A stretch of 64,000 nt of DNA from JAJFUE01 sp041687335. GTDB taxonomy: Bacteria; Sumerlaeota; Sumerlaeia; MVZB01. Position numbers and translations under genes: made by a program. The stretch is taken from assembly GCA_041687335.1 (NCBI GenBank), contig JAWLCE010000005.1, forward strand, positions 62,001-126,000. The letters are read 5' to 3'. The notes under the pieces were generated by a model. That model saw nothing but the letters and a program-made list of their open reading frames with translations. It ran no database searches and was not told where the DNA came from. This document shows, piece after piece, positions 1 through 7,884 of the stretch. Numbering within the stretch: the first letter of the stretch is position 1; each line of letters starts with the position of its first letter.

Positions 1-197
1 CCCTGCCGGACCAGCTGCTGGGCATTGCGGGCCTTGCTTTGCCAGTCGAGCCGATAAAGCGCACACGGGAAAGATTTCATGTAATGCGGTTTGTCGGCGT
101 GTTTGCAGTAGACCTTCTCCGGACGCGAGGCCAACGTGTGGTAGAACATGCAATCAGTGCGGGTGCACTGGACTTCAATCACTCTGCCTTCTTGCAC
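1..197 (-). CDS. Small Cys-rich protein, 3' end cut by window edge
   Basis: The first 65 residues of an unrecognised protein are visible; its end lies beyond the left edge. I start it at GTG 197 because AAAGGA sits 6 nt upstream and no in-frame ATG is closer. Four cysteines (residues 11, 16, 31, 45) and two histidines (20, 33) are spaced like a small metal-binding fold, but I cannot match them to a named zinc-ribbon family. The segment near residues 20-50 is rich in aromatic and basic residues. It lies downstream of the AsmA-like gene on the same strand, separated by about 130 bases. Function is unknown; metal binding is inference. Confidence 0.5.
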   Translation of the reverse strand, partial: MQEGRVIEVQCTRTDCMFYHTLASRPEKVYCKHADKPHYMKSFPCALYRLDWQSKARNAQQLVRQ

Positions 198-329
198 GGC
201 ACATCCTTTCGGCCGATATCGGGAGGTACATCTGATCGGCGCGCCAATGGTCTCCGGCCTCCCCGCCGGAACCCATTACTCACAATTTATGCCACCCCCA
301 AAGCCCTTGTCACCTATTTCCTGCGCCTT

Positions 330-3300
330 TTACCGCCGCCCATTCACGCCGCGGTTGCCGTTATGGGCTTGATTTCCATTTTTGCCATTTCGGCCGTTGA
401 TCTGGTGGTTGATGCGGCCGGGCAGCTCCAGCGCCGTGTCGAGCGGTGTGATCGGGACGAGGGTGGGGTCGGAGAGCGTCCCGCCGACGCGCACGCTGAT
501 CACCTGACCCACCAGCCGATTGAAGATGTCCAGCGCACCGCCGATCAGCGGCACGTCGCGCGCGAACTGAAGGAACAGCGCCCGCAGTTGGAGGTCCAGG
601 TTGCCGTCGAGCGTCACAGCCCCCGACACCCGCATATCGACCACCGGGTTCTGCATGTGGATTCCTTCGCTGGTGATGCTGCGCTCGACAAGCTGGAACG
701 GCCCCTGGATGCGCGAGAAGACAATGTCCTCAAAGATCGGCAGTCGCAGCAGCCCCCCCAGTGCGTTGAAAATCCGGTTGGCGACGAAGCGGCTCTCATC
801 GATCCTCGCGGTGCCCTCACCCCACATCAGCAGCGGATGCTCATCGCCGCCCAGCGCTATGGTCACGTCCACCCGCCCGCTCAGATTGCCCGAGAACATG
901 CCGCCCGGCCGCGCCTGCCCCGTCATCGATTCGATGACCGGCCGTATCTCGACATTGAGCACCTCGCTGTTGATGTGCAGGCGCCGGTTGAAGAAGGTGC
1001 CGTTCAGGTCCACCGTCCCCCCATCGACCCGCACCTGCGAAAGATACCAGCGCAGCATCCCCGGCTGGCGGCGTTTGTAAGCATCGAACTGCAGCATCGC
1101 GTCCACGTTACTGAAGACGACGTTGCGGTATTCCCCCGTGTCGGTGCGGAACATCCCGCGCACGCTGAGGCTCGGCGTCAGCGCGGGGTTGAATTTCAGG
1201 TCGTCGGGCCACTCAGCCGGCGGCGGGTCTCCCGGCCCGCGCCAGCGGTCGATCCACTCATCAATCGAGAAGTGATCGCCGCTGACGTCGAAGGCGATCG
1301 TCGGGGGCTGGCCGTCGGGCCGGTCCCAGAGGATGTCAAAGGTCGAGCGGACGTTGACGGAGCCGGTCCCGGGCGCCACACCGATCGGCTGGGGCGTCCA
1401 AAGCCGCCCCTTCTCGTAGAGTGCCAGCCCCGTCAGCCCGCGCAGCGGCGTCGGCATGCGCAGCAGGGTCAGCTCGGCATTGTCCAGCCGCAGCCGGCCG
1501 CTGTAATCATCGACCCACTCCGCCTTCAGTTGCTCGCCGGGGGCTTCCTGTTCCAGCACCGCCGTCAGGTAGTCGATCATGCCCGGCCAGGTCTGGGGCG
1601 GGATAAACCCCTCGCGCGGGCGCAGCTGATGGCGGTGGTCGATTGACGCCAGGCCGCCGACGCGGAAGCGCTCCAAGCCATGGGGCACCCGGCGCTGCAT
1701 TTCGCGCAACGCCCCTGCCAGCTGGATGGCGACCTCGCCCCCGCCCGGGCGTAGCGTGCCGCTGGTCATGAAGTCAAGTTCCCCGAAGCGGCCGCTGGTC
1801 GGCGCCAGCCTCAGGCTTTCCTGATCGAAAAGCAGTTCGACGCGGGGCGAGGTGAGCGGCCCGCCCACGCGCTGGACGCTGAAGCTGGTCTCCAGGTCGT
1901 TGATCACGACGCGGATCTCCTGGTCACCCGCGCGCCACTGCTCGGGCCGGCCGCGCAGGCGCGTCTCGATCAGCGCCTGGCCACGAGCATATTCAACCTG
2001 CTCGGGCAGCTCAAACAGCTCCCGCTCGCGCGCCTGCTCCAGCGCATTGGCCAGTGAGGTCTCCAGTTGCAGGTTCAGGTCCAGCAGCGGTTCTTGCCAG
2101 GGCAGGCGCCGGCCTTCGATCCCGCCATCGACCAGGAACTCGCCCTCCAGCGTCCGGCCGCGAACCTGGTCGAGCATGAGCGTGCGCCCGGACCAGATGG
2201 CCGTGCCCGACAGCTCACTCACCGGCGCGGGCAGCCGCTGATGGTCCACATTCCCATTCTCGACACGCAGCGTCAGCTCCAAGTCATCGGGTGGTGAGCC
2301 TTCGTCGGTCGCCCGCTCCATGGATTCGATGCTGATGCGGCCCTCGAGCCGGAGCCGTTCGGCACCCAGCTGGATCGGCCCCTGGACCTGCTCGGCCTGC
2401 TCCAGCTCGAGGCGGGTGGCAAAATCGCGCACGTCCAGCTTGAGCTGCAACGGCTCCTGGCGCCAACGGTCCAGCCGCATCTGTTCGGTGCCGAGCGTCA
2501 GCACCGCATCGCCCTCGATCGGTGGCAGGTCCAGCTCGAGCTCGCCCTCGGGATCGAGCCGCTGCGCGATGCGCCGGGCGTGCTCGACCAGCACCGGCAC
2601 CGGCCCCGCCGCCCGCGCCGTCGCCGTCAGCGTCTGGCTGGTCCACAGCTCCGGCCCACCGAGCACATGCGCCTCCAGGGTGAGGCTCGTTCCACCCAGC
2701 CGCGCGCTTGGCACGTGGAGCCGCGCCTCACGGCTGGTGAACTCCAGCTCTCCCCTCAGGTCCGTCAACGGTTCGGGCAGGGCCGGGTGCTCGACCTCCG
2801 CCCGCCGGAGCCGCAGCCGCCCCTCCGCCCGGACGCGCTCCATCGCCTGCTCCATGACGAGCGGGTCGCTCAGCCGCAGTGTGCCGCTGCCGACAATGTC
2901 GCCGGTCAACTGAAGTCCCTCCAGGGCCTGCTCGGTAGTCTGCCCACTGGGGGTCTCGAGTTCGCCCAAATCGCCCGCCGTGTGCCAGTCCAGCTCGACC
3001 TGGCCGACATGCCCCGCCAGCAGATCACCGGTGGCAGTCCCCTCCAAGCGGACGGGCAATCCGGCGATGACCCCATTCAGGTCCTCCAGGGTCAGCGTGT
3101 CGGTCGTCAGGCTCACGCGGGCCGAGATATCACGAATCGGCCCGGCCAGCTCGGGAATCTTCCAGGCCACGCCTTCCATCGTATAGGTCGCCTGCAACGA
3201 CGTGGGATGGGTGGTCAACTGGTCGCCGGCGACACTGCCGGTCAGGGTGGCGACGCCCTCGCCGGGACGGGCGGCGACGCCGTGGGGCAGCAGCCAGTCG

Positions 3301-4412
3301 CCCATTGCCGCCAGCCCTTCATCGCGCAGCTCGAAACGCTCGAGCGATGCCGAATATGGAAACGGCGCCTCGATTTCCATCTGCCCATGCATGAGCATGT
3401 CGGCATTGGGGCTGCTCATCGTCAGTCGTTCGATCTTGGCCAGGCGGGCCTCCTGGTCGAGCGTGGCCACCCATCGCAGGTCAATCCGGTCGACCTCATG
3501 AAGGGTCGCGTCCTGATCGTCGTAGATGCGAGTGTTGTCCAGCAGCAGCCGGCCCTCGGTGTGCCAGTTCAGCCCGTCGCGCCGGAGGCGTCCCTCCAGC
3601 CGCGCCGGCCGGGCCTGAATCTCCGCCGGCAGCAACCCCGGCATCAGCCGGCCCGTGTCGAGGGCGCCGATGCGCATCGTCCACTGGCCGCGCTGCTGCC
3701 CCTGCTCGAGGTCCAGCTCCGCCTGGAGCTGAAAATCGCGCCGGCCGTCGCCCCGCCAGTCGCCGGTGGCCTCGACCCGCCGCGGGCGGGGCTGACCCTC
3801 AAAATCCACCTCGATAGCCATATCATGGATACTGGCGACCGTGTGCGTGGTGCCGGTGTCGTCGGGCTCCAGCCAGCGCAGCCGCACCGGCGAGATGCGC
3901 AGCATCTCGAGCGCCACGCTGCGCTCCCCCCGCTCCTCGTCCTGGTTTGCCTGAATGATTTCGATGATCCGCGGCCAAGGCTCCATCAGCTCGGGCCGCC
4001 CCTCGCGCAGCGTCACGTCAATATGGAACGGGCCGACCAGCTCGATCGCCTGCATGACGTAGGGCCGGCCGCCGAAGATCAGCCGCGGCAACGAGCTGTC
4101 CACCCGCACCGCCTCGGCCTCGAGCAGCCGCTCCCCCGTCTCCGGGTCGGTGAGCACCGGGCGCTCCACATCGAGCCGCGCCCGCCCCAGCCGCAGCGTC
4201 GCCTGGTCGAATTCCAGCCCCAGCCCAGTTGCCTCTCCAAAACGCTCGCTCAGCAGCGCATCCAGCCGCTCGTGGCGGATCGGAATGAACAGGAGCACGA
4301 CCAGCGCCACGACCAACAAACCCAGCAGGCCAGCCGCAATCAGCAGCCAGCGCCGGCGGCGCGGGGGGGTCTCCTCCCGTTCCTGTTCGTCCTTTTCCGC
4401 CTCGATGCCCAT
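330..4412 (-). CDS. AsmA/TamB-like inner-membrane-anchored giant protein
   Basis: A 1360-residue protein of the AsmA-like superfamily, whose members are anchored in the inner membrane and span the periplasm as long beta-rich grooves thought to carry phospholipids to the outer membrane. An Arg-rich stretch precedes one transmembrane helix (about residues 20-43). A long series of amphipathic beta-strand repeats follows, and the C-terminal 250 residues resemble the AsmA C-terminal region (GRVDVTIALGG, then ISVRVGGTLSDP near the end). The last 27 residues are an Asn/Gly-rich tail, odd for the family. Start ATG 4412 has GGGGAGA upstream. It follows the uracil-DNA glycosylase gene by 12 bases, so the two are probably cotranscribed. 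The family call is solid; the lipid-transport role is inferred from relatives. Confidence 0.75.
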   Translation of the reverse strand: MGIEAEKDEQEREETPPRRRRWLLIAAGLLGLLVVALVVLLFIPIRHERLDALLSERFGEATGLGLEFDQATLRLGRARLDVERPVLTDPETGERLLEAEAVRVDSSLPRLIFGGRPYVMQAIELVGPFHIDVTLREGRPELMEPWPRIIEIIQANQDEERGERSVALEMLRISPVRLRWLEPDDTGTTHTVASIHDMAIEVDFEGQPRPRRVEATGDWRGDGRRDFQLQAELDLEQGQQRGQWTMRIGALDTGRLMPGLLPAEIQARPARLEGRLRRDGLNWHTEGRLLLDNTRIYDDQDATLHEVDRIDLRWVATLDQEARLAKIERLTMSSPNADMLMHGQMEIEAPFPYSASLERFELRDEGLAAMGDWLLPHGVAARPGEGVATLTGSVAGDQLTTHPTSLQATYTMEGVAWKIPELAGPIRDISARVSLTTDTLTLEDLNGVIAGLPVRLEGTATGDLLAGHVGQVELDWHTAGDLGELETPSGQTTEQALEGLQLTGDIVGSGTLRLSDPLVMEQAMERVRAEGRLRLRRAEVEHPALPEPLTDLRGELEFTSREARLHVPSARLGGTSLTLEAHVLGGPELWTSQTLTATARAAGPVPVLVEHARRIAQRLDPEGELELDLPPIEGDAVLTLGTEQMRLDRWRQEPLQLKLDVRDFATRLELEQAEQVQGPIQLGAERLRLEGRISIESMERATDEGSPPDDLELTLRVENGNVDHQRLPAPVSELSGTAIWSGRTLMLDQVRGRTLEGEFLVDGGIEGRRLPWQEPLLDLNLQLETSLANALEQARERELFELPEQVEYARGQALIETRLRGRPEQWRAGDQEIRVVINDLETSFSVQRVGGPLTSPRVELLFDQESLRLAPTSGRFGELDFMTSGTLRPGGGEVAIQLAGALREMQRRVPHGLERFRVGGLASIDHRHQLRPREGFIPPQTWPGMIDYLTAVLEQEAPGEQLKAEWVDDYSGRLRLDNAELTLLRMPTPLRGLTGLALYEKGRLWTPQPIGVAPGTGSVNVRSTFDILWDRPDGQPPTIAFDVSGDHFSIDEWIDRWRGPGDPPPAEWPDDLKFNPALTPSLSVRGMFRTDTGEYRNVVFSNVDAMLQFDAYKRRQPGMLRWYLSQVRVDGGTVDLNGTFFNRRLHINSEVLNVEIRPVIESMTGQARPGGMFSGNLSGRVDVTIALGGDEHPLLMWGEGTARIDESRFVANRIFNALGGLLRLPIFEDIVFSRIQGPFQLVERSITSEGIHMQNPVVDMRVSGAVTLDGNLDLQLRALFLQFARDVPLIGGALDIFNRLVGQVISVRVGGTLSDPTLVPITPLDTALELPGRINHQINGRNGKNGNQAHNGNRGVNGRR

Positions 4413-4424
4413 CGTGTCTCCCCG

Positions 4425-5156
4425 TTATTTCTCGTCAGGCTCGCCCAAATGTTCTCGCGCGCGGGCAAAGACATCATCCAGCATCGCCTCGGTCAGCTTG
4501 CCGGTGAACGTGTTCTGCTGGCTGGGGTGGTAGGAGCCCAGCAGCCAGCGACGCTCGTCCAGGCGCGCCTCGGCGCCATGGCCGAAGGCCGGACGCGGCC
4601 GGCGCGGCAGGCCAAAAACCTCGGCCGCGGCCGAAAAGGCCGCCTCATGACCGATCCGGCCCAGCCCGACGATCACCCGCGCGCGCTCCAGCAGCCGCAT
4701 CTCCGCCAGCAGCCAGGGGCGGCAGGTCGAGAATTCCTCGCGGCTCGGCTTGTTGGCGGGCGGCGCGCAGCGCACCGAGGCCGAGATGAAACAATCAACC
4801 AGCCGCAGTCCGTCGTCGCGATGGGTCGATTGGGGCTGGTTGGCGAAGCCCGCCTTGTGCAACGCCCGAAAAAGCCAGTCTCCGCTGCGGTCGCCGGTGA
4901 AGATCCGGCCGGTGCGATTGCCGCCGTGCGCCGCCGGCGCCAGCCCGACGATCAGCAGTCGGGCCGCGGGGTCGCCGAAGCCGGGCAGCGGGCGAGCCCA
5001 ATAGTCCTGGCCGGCGTATCGGCGCGGCCGCTCGCGAGCCGCCTGCTCGCGCCATCTCACCAGCCGCGGACAAAGCCGGCAGTCGGCGATCTGCTCATGC
5101 AGCTCCGCCAGCAGCACCGCCGGGTCGGGACGGCCGGGTGTGTCGGGTGTTGGCAT
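4425..5156 (-). CDS. Uracil-DNA glycosylase, family 5 (UDGb) type
   Basis: This 243-residue enzyme should excise uracil (and in this family often other deaminated bases) from DNA to start base-excision repair. Evidence is the active-site motif GLAPAAHGGNRTGR at residues 71-84 and the second motif HPSQQN at 210-215. Four cysteines at 26, 29, 130 and 145 match the [4Fe-4S] ligands of family 4/5 enzymes. The alanine where family 4 has an acidic residue in motif 1, and the HGGNRTGR extension, favour family 5 (UDGb) over family 4. Length is normal. It is the first gene of a likely two-gene unit with the AsmA-like gene; no functional link between them is obvious. Confidence 0.88.
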   Translation of the reverse strand: MPTPDTPGRPDPAVLLAELHEQIADCRLCPRLVRWREQAARERPRRYAGQDYWARPLPGFGDPAARLLIVGLAPAAHGGNRTGRIFTGDRSGDWLFRALHKAGFANQPQSTHRDDGLRLVDCFISASVRCAPPANKPSREEFSTCRPWLLAEMRLLERARVIVGLGRIGHEAAFSAAAEVFGLPRRPRPAFGHGAEARLDERRWLLGSYHPSQQNTFTGKLTEAMLDDVFARAREHLGEPDEK

Positions 5157-5661
5157 CGAGCTCGCTCCACAACGTGCGCCTCACGCCCCTTGAGGGATGG
5201 TAACATAAACAAACGCAACCAACCGATTCAAAACAGGTCGAAGACTCCACCACCACAATCCTTCAAGAATATCCGCTGTTCACGAAACACACGAAATGAG
5301 GAGCACGAATAGACACGAAAATGGAACGGCAGTCTGGAGTGGAGCATGCCAGTCGAAGCGGTACGATTGTCACCCTCAAGGCATCGAGTGCTGCCGGGGG
5401 CTGGGTACATTTTCGTGTTCTCTTTCGTGCCTTTCGTGAACATCTTATTCGATCTGAAGATTCAAGGGCCATCAACCAGCCATTCGGGCCATTCGGGCCC
5501 CGCGGCTGGATTGACTTTTGTGCCGGGCGGGTGGAAAATGAGCGTCGGGTGTAGGTGGGGCGCGGCAATCCGGCCGCGCGGGCTCGATCGACGGGCTTGC
5601 GCGCTCGGCCTCTGATACCCCCGCTCGGCCCCCGAGTCCAGTGCCCCAGCGCGAGGCCCCC
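5157..5661. other. Intergenic region with MITE-like repeat
   Basis: A 505-base gap between the divergent glycosylase and GH57 genes. Bases 5277-5442 hold the inverted-repeat element described separately. Bases 5190-5260 are relatively AT-rich and could hold the promoter of the glycosylase-AsmA pair, but I see no convincing -35/-10 pair. Short open frames here have no ribosome-binding site and look like chance. Confidence 0.6.
5277..5442. repeat. MITE-like element, copy 1 (complete)
   Basis: The left arm (5277-5323) is built from ACGAA-containing words and the right arm (5408-5442) is its imperfect reverse complement, built from TTTCGTG words. Together they bracket a core of about 85 bases. 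Left arm plus core (5277-5405) recur, inverted, at 57100-57229 with roughly 85 percent identity by eye. No gene is carried. The structure fits a miniature inverted-repeat element or dispersed palindrome family. Confidence 0.7.
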
Positions 5662-7884
5662 ATGAGCCGTCAGCCCCTCAACGTGATGATCCTGTGGCAC
5701 ATGCACCAGCCATACTACAAGGACATCCAGCGCGACGAGTATATGATGCCCTGGGTGCGGCTGCATGCAACCAAGGACTACCTCGACATGGCCCTGCTGG
5801 CTTCGCGCCACGAGGGCCTGCGCCTGACCTTCAACATGGTCCCCTCCCTGCTCGAGCAGATCGAGGAGTACGCCGCCGGCTCCGCCCGCGATGCCTATTT
5901 GCGGCTGGCCGAAAAACCCGCCGACCAGTTGTCGCTCGACGAGCGCGTCGAGTTGCTTCACACCTTTTTCAATGCCCAGGAAGAGCGGATGATCCGCGTC
6001 AGCCGCCGCTATGGGGAACTGCTCAACCGCCGGGGAGCCGGCCGGGAGCCCGAGGAGCTGCGCCGGATGGCGCGCCTGTTCAGCGTTGCCGAGTTGAGAG
6101 ACCTGCAGACCTGGTTCTTCCTCGCCTGGATCGATCCCCTGCTGCGCGACGAGGATCCCTTCCTGGCCGCGCTGGTCGCCAAGGATCGCGGCTTCAGCGA
6201 GGAGGACAAGCTGGCCGTTCTCGAGGCCGGCCGCAAGCTGACCGCCCGCATCATCCCCACCCTGGCCGACCTCTGGGGCAAGGGCAAGATCGAGCTGGCC
6301 ACCACCCCGTATTACCACCCGATCCTGCCGCTGCTGATCGACACGAACATCGCCCGCCGCGCGCGGCCCGAGGTGATCCTGCCCTCGCGCCGCTTCGTCG
6401 CCCCCGAGGATGCACGGCTCCAGATCGAGCTGGGGCTGGACTACTGCGAGCAGAAGTTCGGTCGCCGCCCGCGCGGCATGTGGCCCTCCGAGGGCTCGGT
6501 CTGCCCCGAACTGGTGCCGATGATGGCCGGGGCCGGCGTCAATTGGATCGCCACCGACGAGGATGTGCTCGCGAGCTCGCTCGGGATTGAGCGATTCGCC
6601 CGCGACCGCGACGGCAAGATTTTTGACCCCGATGCCCTCTACCGGCCCTATGTCGTCGAACAGGACGGCGGCCAGGCCGCCATCTTTTTCCGCGACCACC
6701 AGATCAGCGACCTGATCGGCTTCCGTTACGCCAACGTTCCCTCCGAGACCGCCGCTTCGGACCTGCTGCGCCGGCTCGAGCGCATCCACGAGTCACTCGG
6801 CGACTCCAGCGAGCCGCACGTAGTCAGCATCATCCTGGACGGCGAGAACTGCTGGGAACATTTTGAACGTGACGGCCTGCCCTTCCTCAACTCCTTCTAT
6901 GAGGGCCTGGTCACGCGCCCCACCCTGCGCACGGTCACACCCTCCCAGTACCTTGAGGAATTCCCCGCCCAGCGCCGGCTGGACCGGCTGCACAGCGGCT
7001 CCTGGATCAACCGCGACTTTCACGTCTGGATCGGCCACCCCGAGGACAACGCCGCCTGGGACCTGCTGGCGCAGGCGCGCGCCGACCTGGAACCCGCCAT
7101 CCTCGCCGCCCGCCAGGACCCCGCCGCCAGCGAGGCCGCCGAGCGTGCCCACAAGAGCCTGCTCATCGCCGAGGGCAGCGACTGGAACTGGTGGTATGGC
7201 GACGACCACAGCTCTGCCTTCGACGCCCAGTTCGACGCGCTTTATCGCCAACACCTGATCAACGCCTACACCGCCCTCGGCCAGCACCCCCCCGGCCGGC
7301 TGCACATCCCGATCAGCCGCGGCGGCGACACCGGCCTGCAAACCCGACCGCGCGGCTATATCGAGCCGCGGCTGGATGGCCGCATATCCGATTATTTCGA
7401 ATGGTATGCCGCCGGCCGCTACAGCCCCGCCGGCGACAGCATGCATCAGGTCGCCTACGAGATCGAGGCGCTCCACTTCGGCTTCAGCCGCGAGGCGTGC
7501 TACCTGCGCGTCGACCTGGGCGAACCCACTCGGCGCACCCTCGCCGTCCATCTGGTTCATCTGGTTTTCTATCTCTTCAGCGGCCACAACTACCGGATTG
7601 TCTGTCCGCTCAACGGCAGCGACGATCGCCCCTCGGCCCGTGTCTTCAAGGAGGTCGAGCAGGAGGGCTGGGTCCAGGACGGGTCGCTCTCCGAACTGGG
7701 CGTGGGCAGGATCATCGAAGGTCGTTTCCCCTTCAGCCGTTTCGGGATTGAGCCCAACCAGATGCTGCGCATCCAGGTTGCGCTCGAGCAGGAAGGCCTG
7801 GAGCGCGAGCGCTGCCCCAGCCGCTCGCCATTGTCGATCGCCGTTCCCGGCGAGGACTTCGAGGAGATGATGTGGACCGTCTGA
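5662..7884 (+). CDS. Glycoside hydrolase family 57 protein
   Basis: A 740-residue GH57 enzyme, a family that cleaves or rearranges alpha-glucans (amylase, amylopullulanase, branching enzyme). The N-terminal motif WHMHQPYY is at residues 12-19. The likely nucleophile is Glu277 in MWPSEGS, and the likely acid/base is Asp393 in LDGENCWE, both in the usual (beta/alpha)7-barrel positions. About 250 C-terminal residues form an extra domain expected to be beta-rich. I start at ATG 5662, which has GAGG five bases upstream, rather than an in-frame codon seven residues earlier. The stop overlaps the start of the Rel gene by 13 bases, so the two are likely cotranslated. Exact substrate specificity cannot be read from sequence. 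Confidence 0.88.
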   Translation: MSRQPLNVMILWHMHQPYYKDIQRDEYMMPWVRLHATKDYLDMALLASRHEGLRLTFNMVPSLLEQIEEYAAGSARDAYLRLAEKPADQLSLDERVELLHTFFNAQEERMIRVSRRYGELLNRRGAGREPEELRRMARLFSVAELRDLQTWFFLAWIDPLLRDEDPFLAALVAKDRGFSEEDKLAVLEAGRKLTARIIPTLADLWGKGKIELATTPYYHPILPLLIDTNIARRARPEVILPSRRFVAPEDARLQIELGLDYCEQKFGRRPRGMWPSEGSVCPELVPMMAGAGVNWIATDEDVLASSLGIERFARDRDGKIFDPDALYRPYVVEQDGGQAAIFFRDHQISDLIGFRYANVPSETAASDLLRRLERIHESLGDSSEPHVVSIILDGENCWEHFERDGLPFLNSFYEGLVTRPTLRTVTPSQYLEEFPAQRRLDRLHSGSWINRDFHVWIGHPEDNAAWDLLAQARADLEPAILAARQDPAASEAAERAHKSLLIAEGSDWNWWYGDDHSSAFDAQFDALYRQHLINAYTALGQHPPGRLHIPISRGGDTGLQTRPRGYIEPRLDGRISDYFEWYAAGRYSPAGDSMHQVAYEIEALHFGFSREACYLRVDLGEPTRRTLAVHLVHLVFYLFSGHNYRIVCPLNGSDDRPSARVFKEVEQEGWVQDGSLSELGVGRIIEGRFPFSRFGIEPNQMLRIQVALEQEGLERERCPSRSPLSIAVPGEDFEEMMWTV

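Noticed and set aside
2580..5312. A 2.7-kb open frame on the plus strand and other long frames opposite real genes (for example 16926-19649 opposite PPDK)
   Set aside because: Arg/Gln/His/Pro-rich translations with no family similarity, lying opposite well-recognised genes; expected from the high GC content and codon bias.
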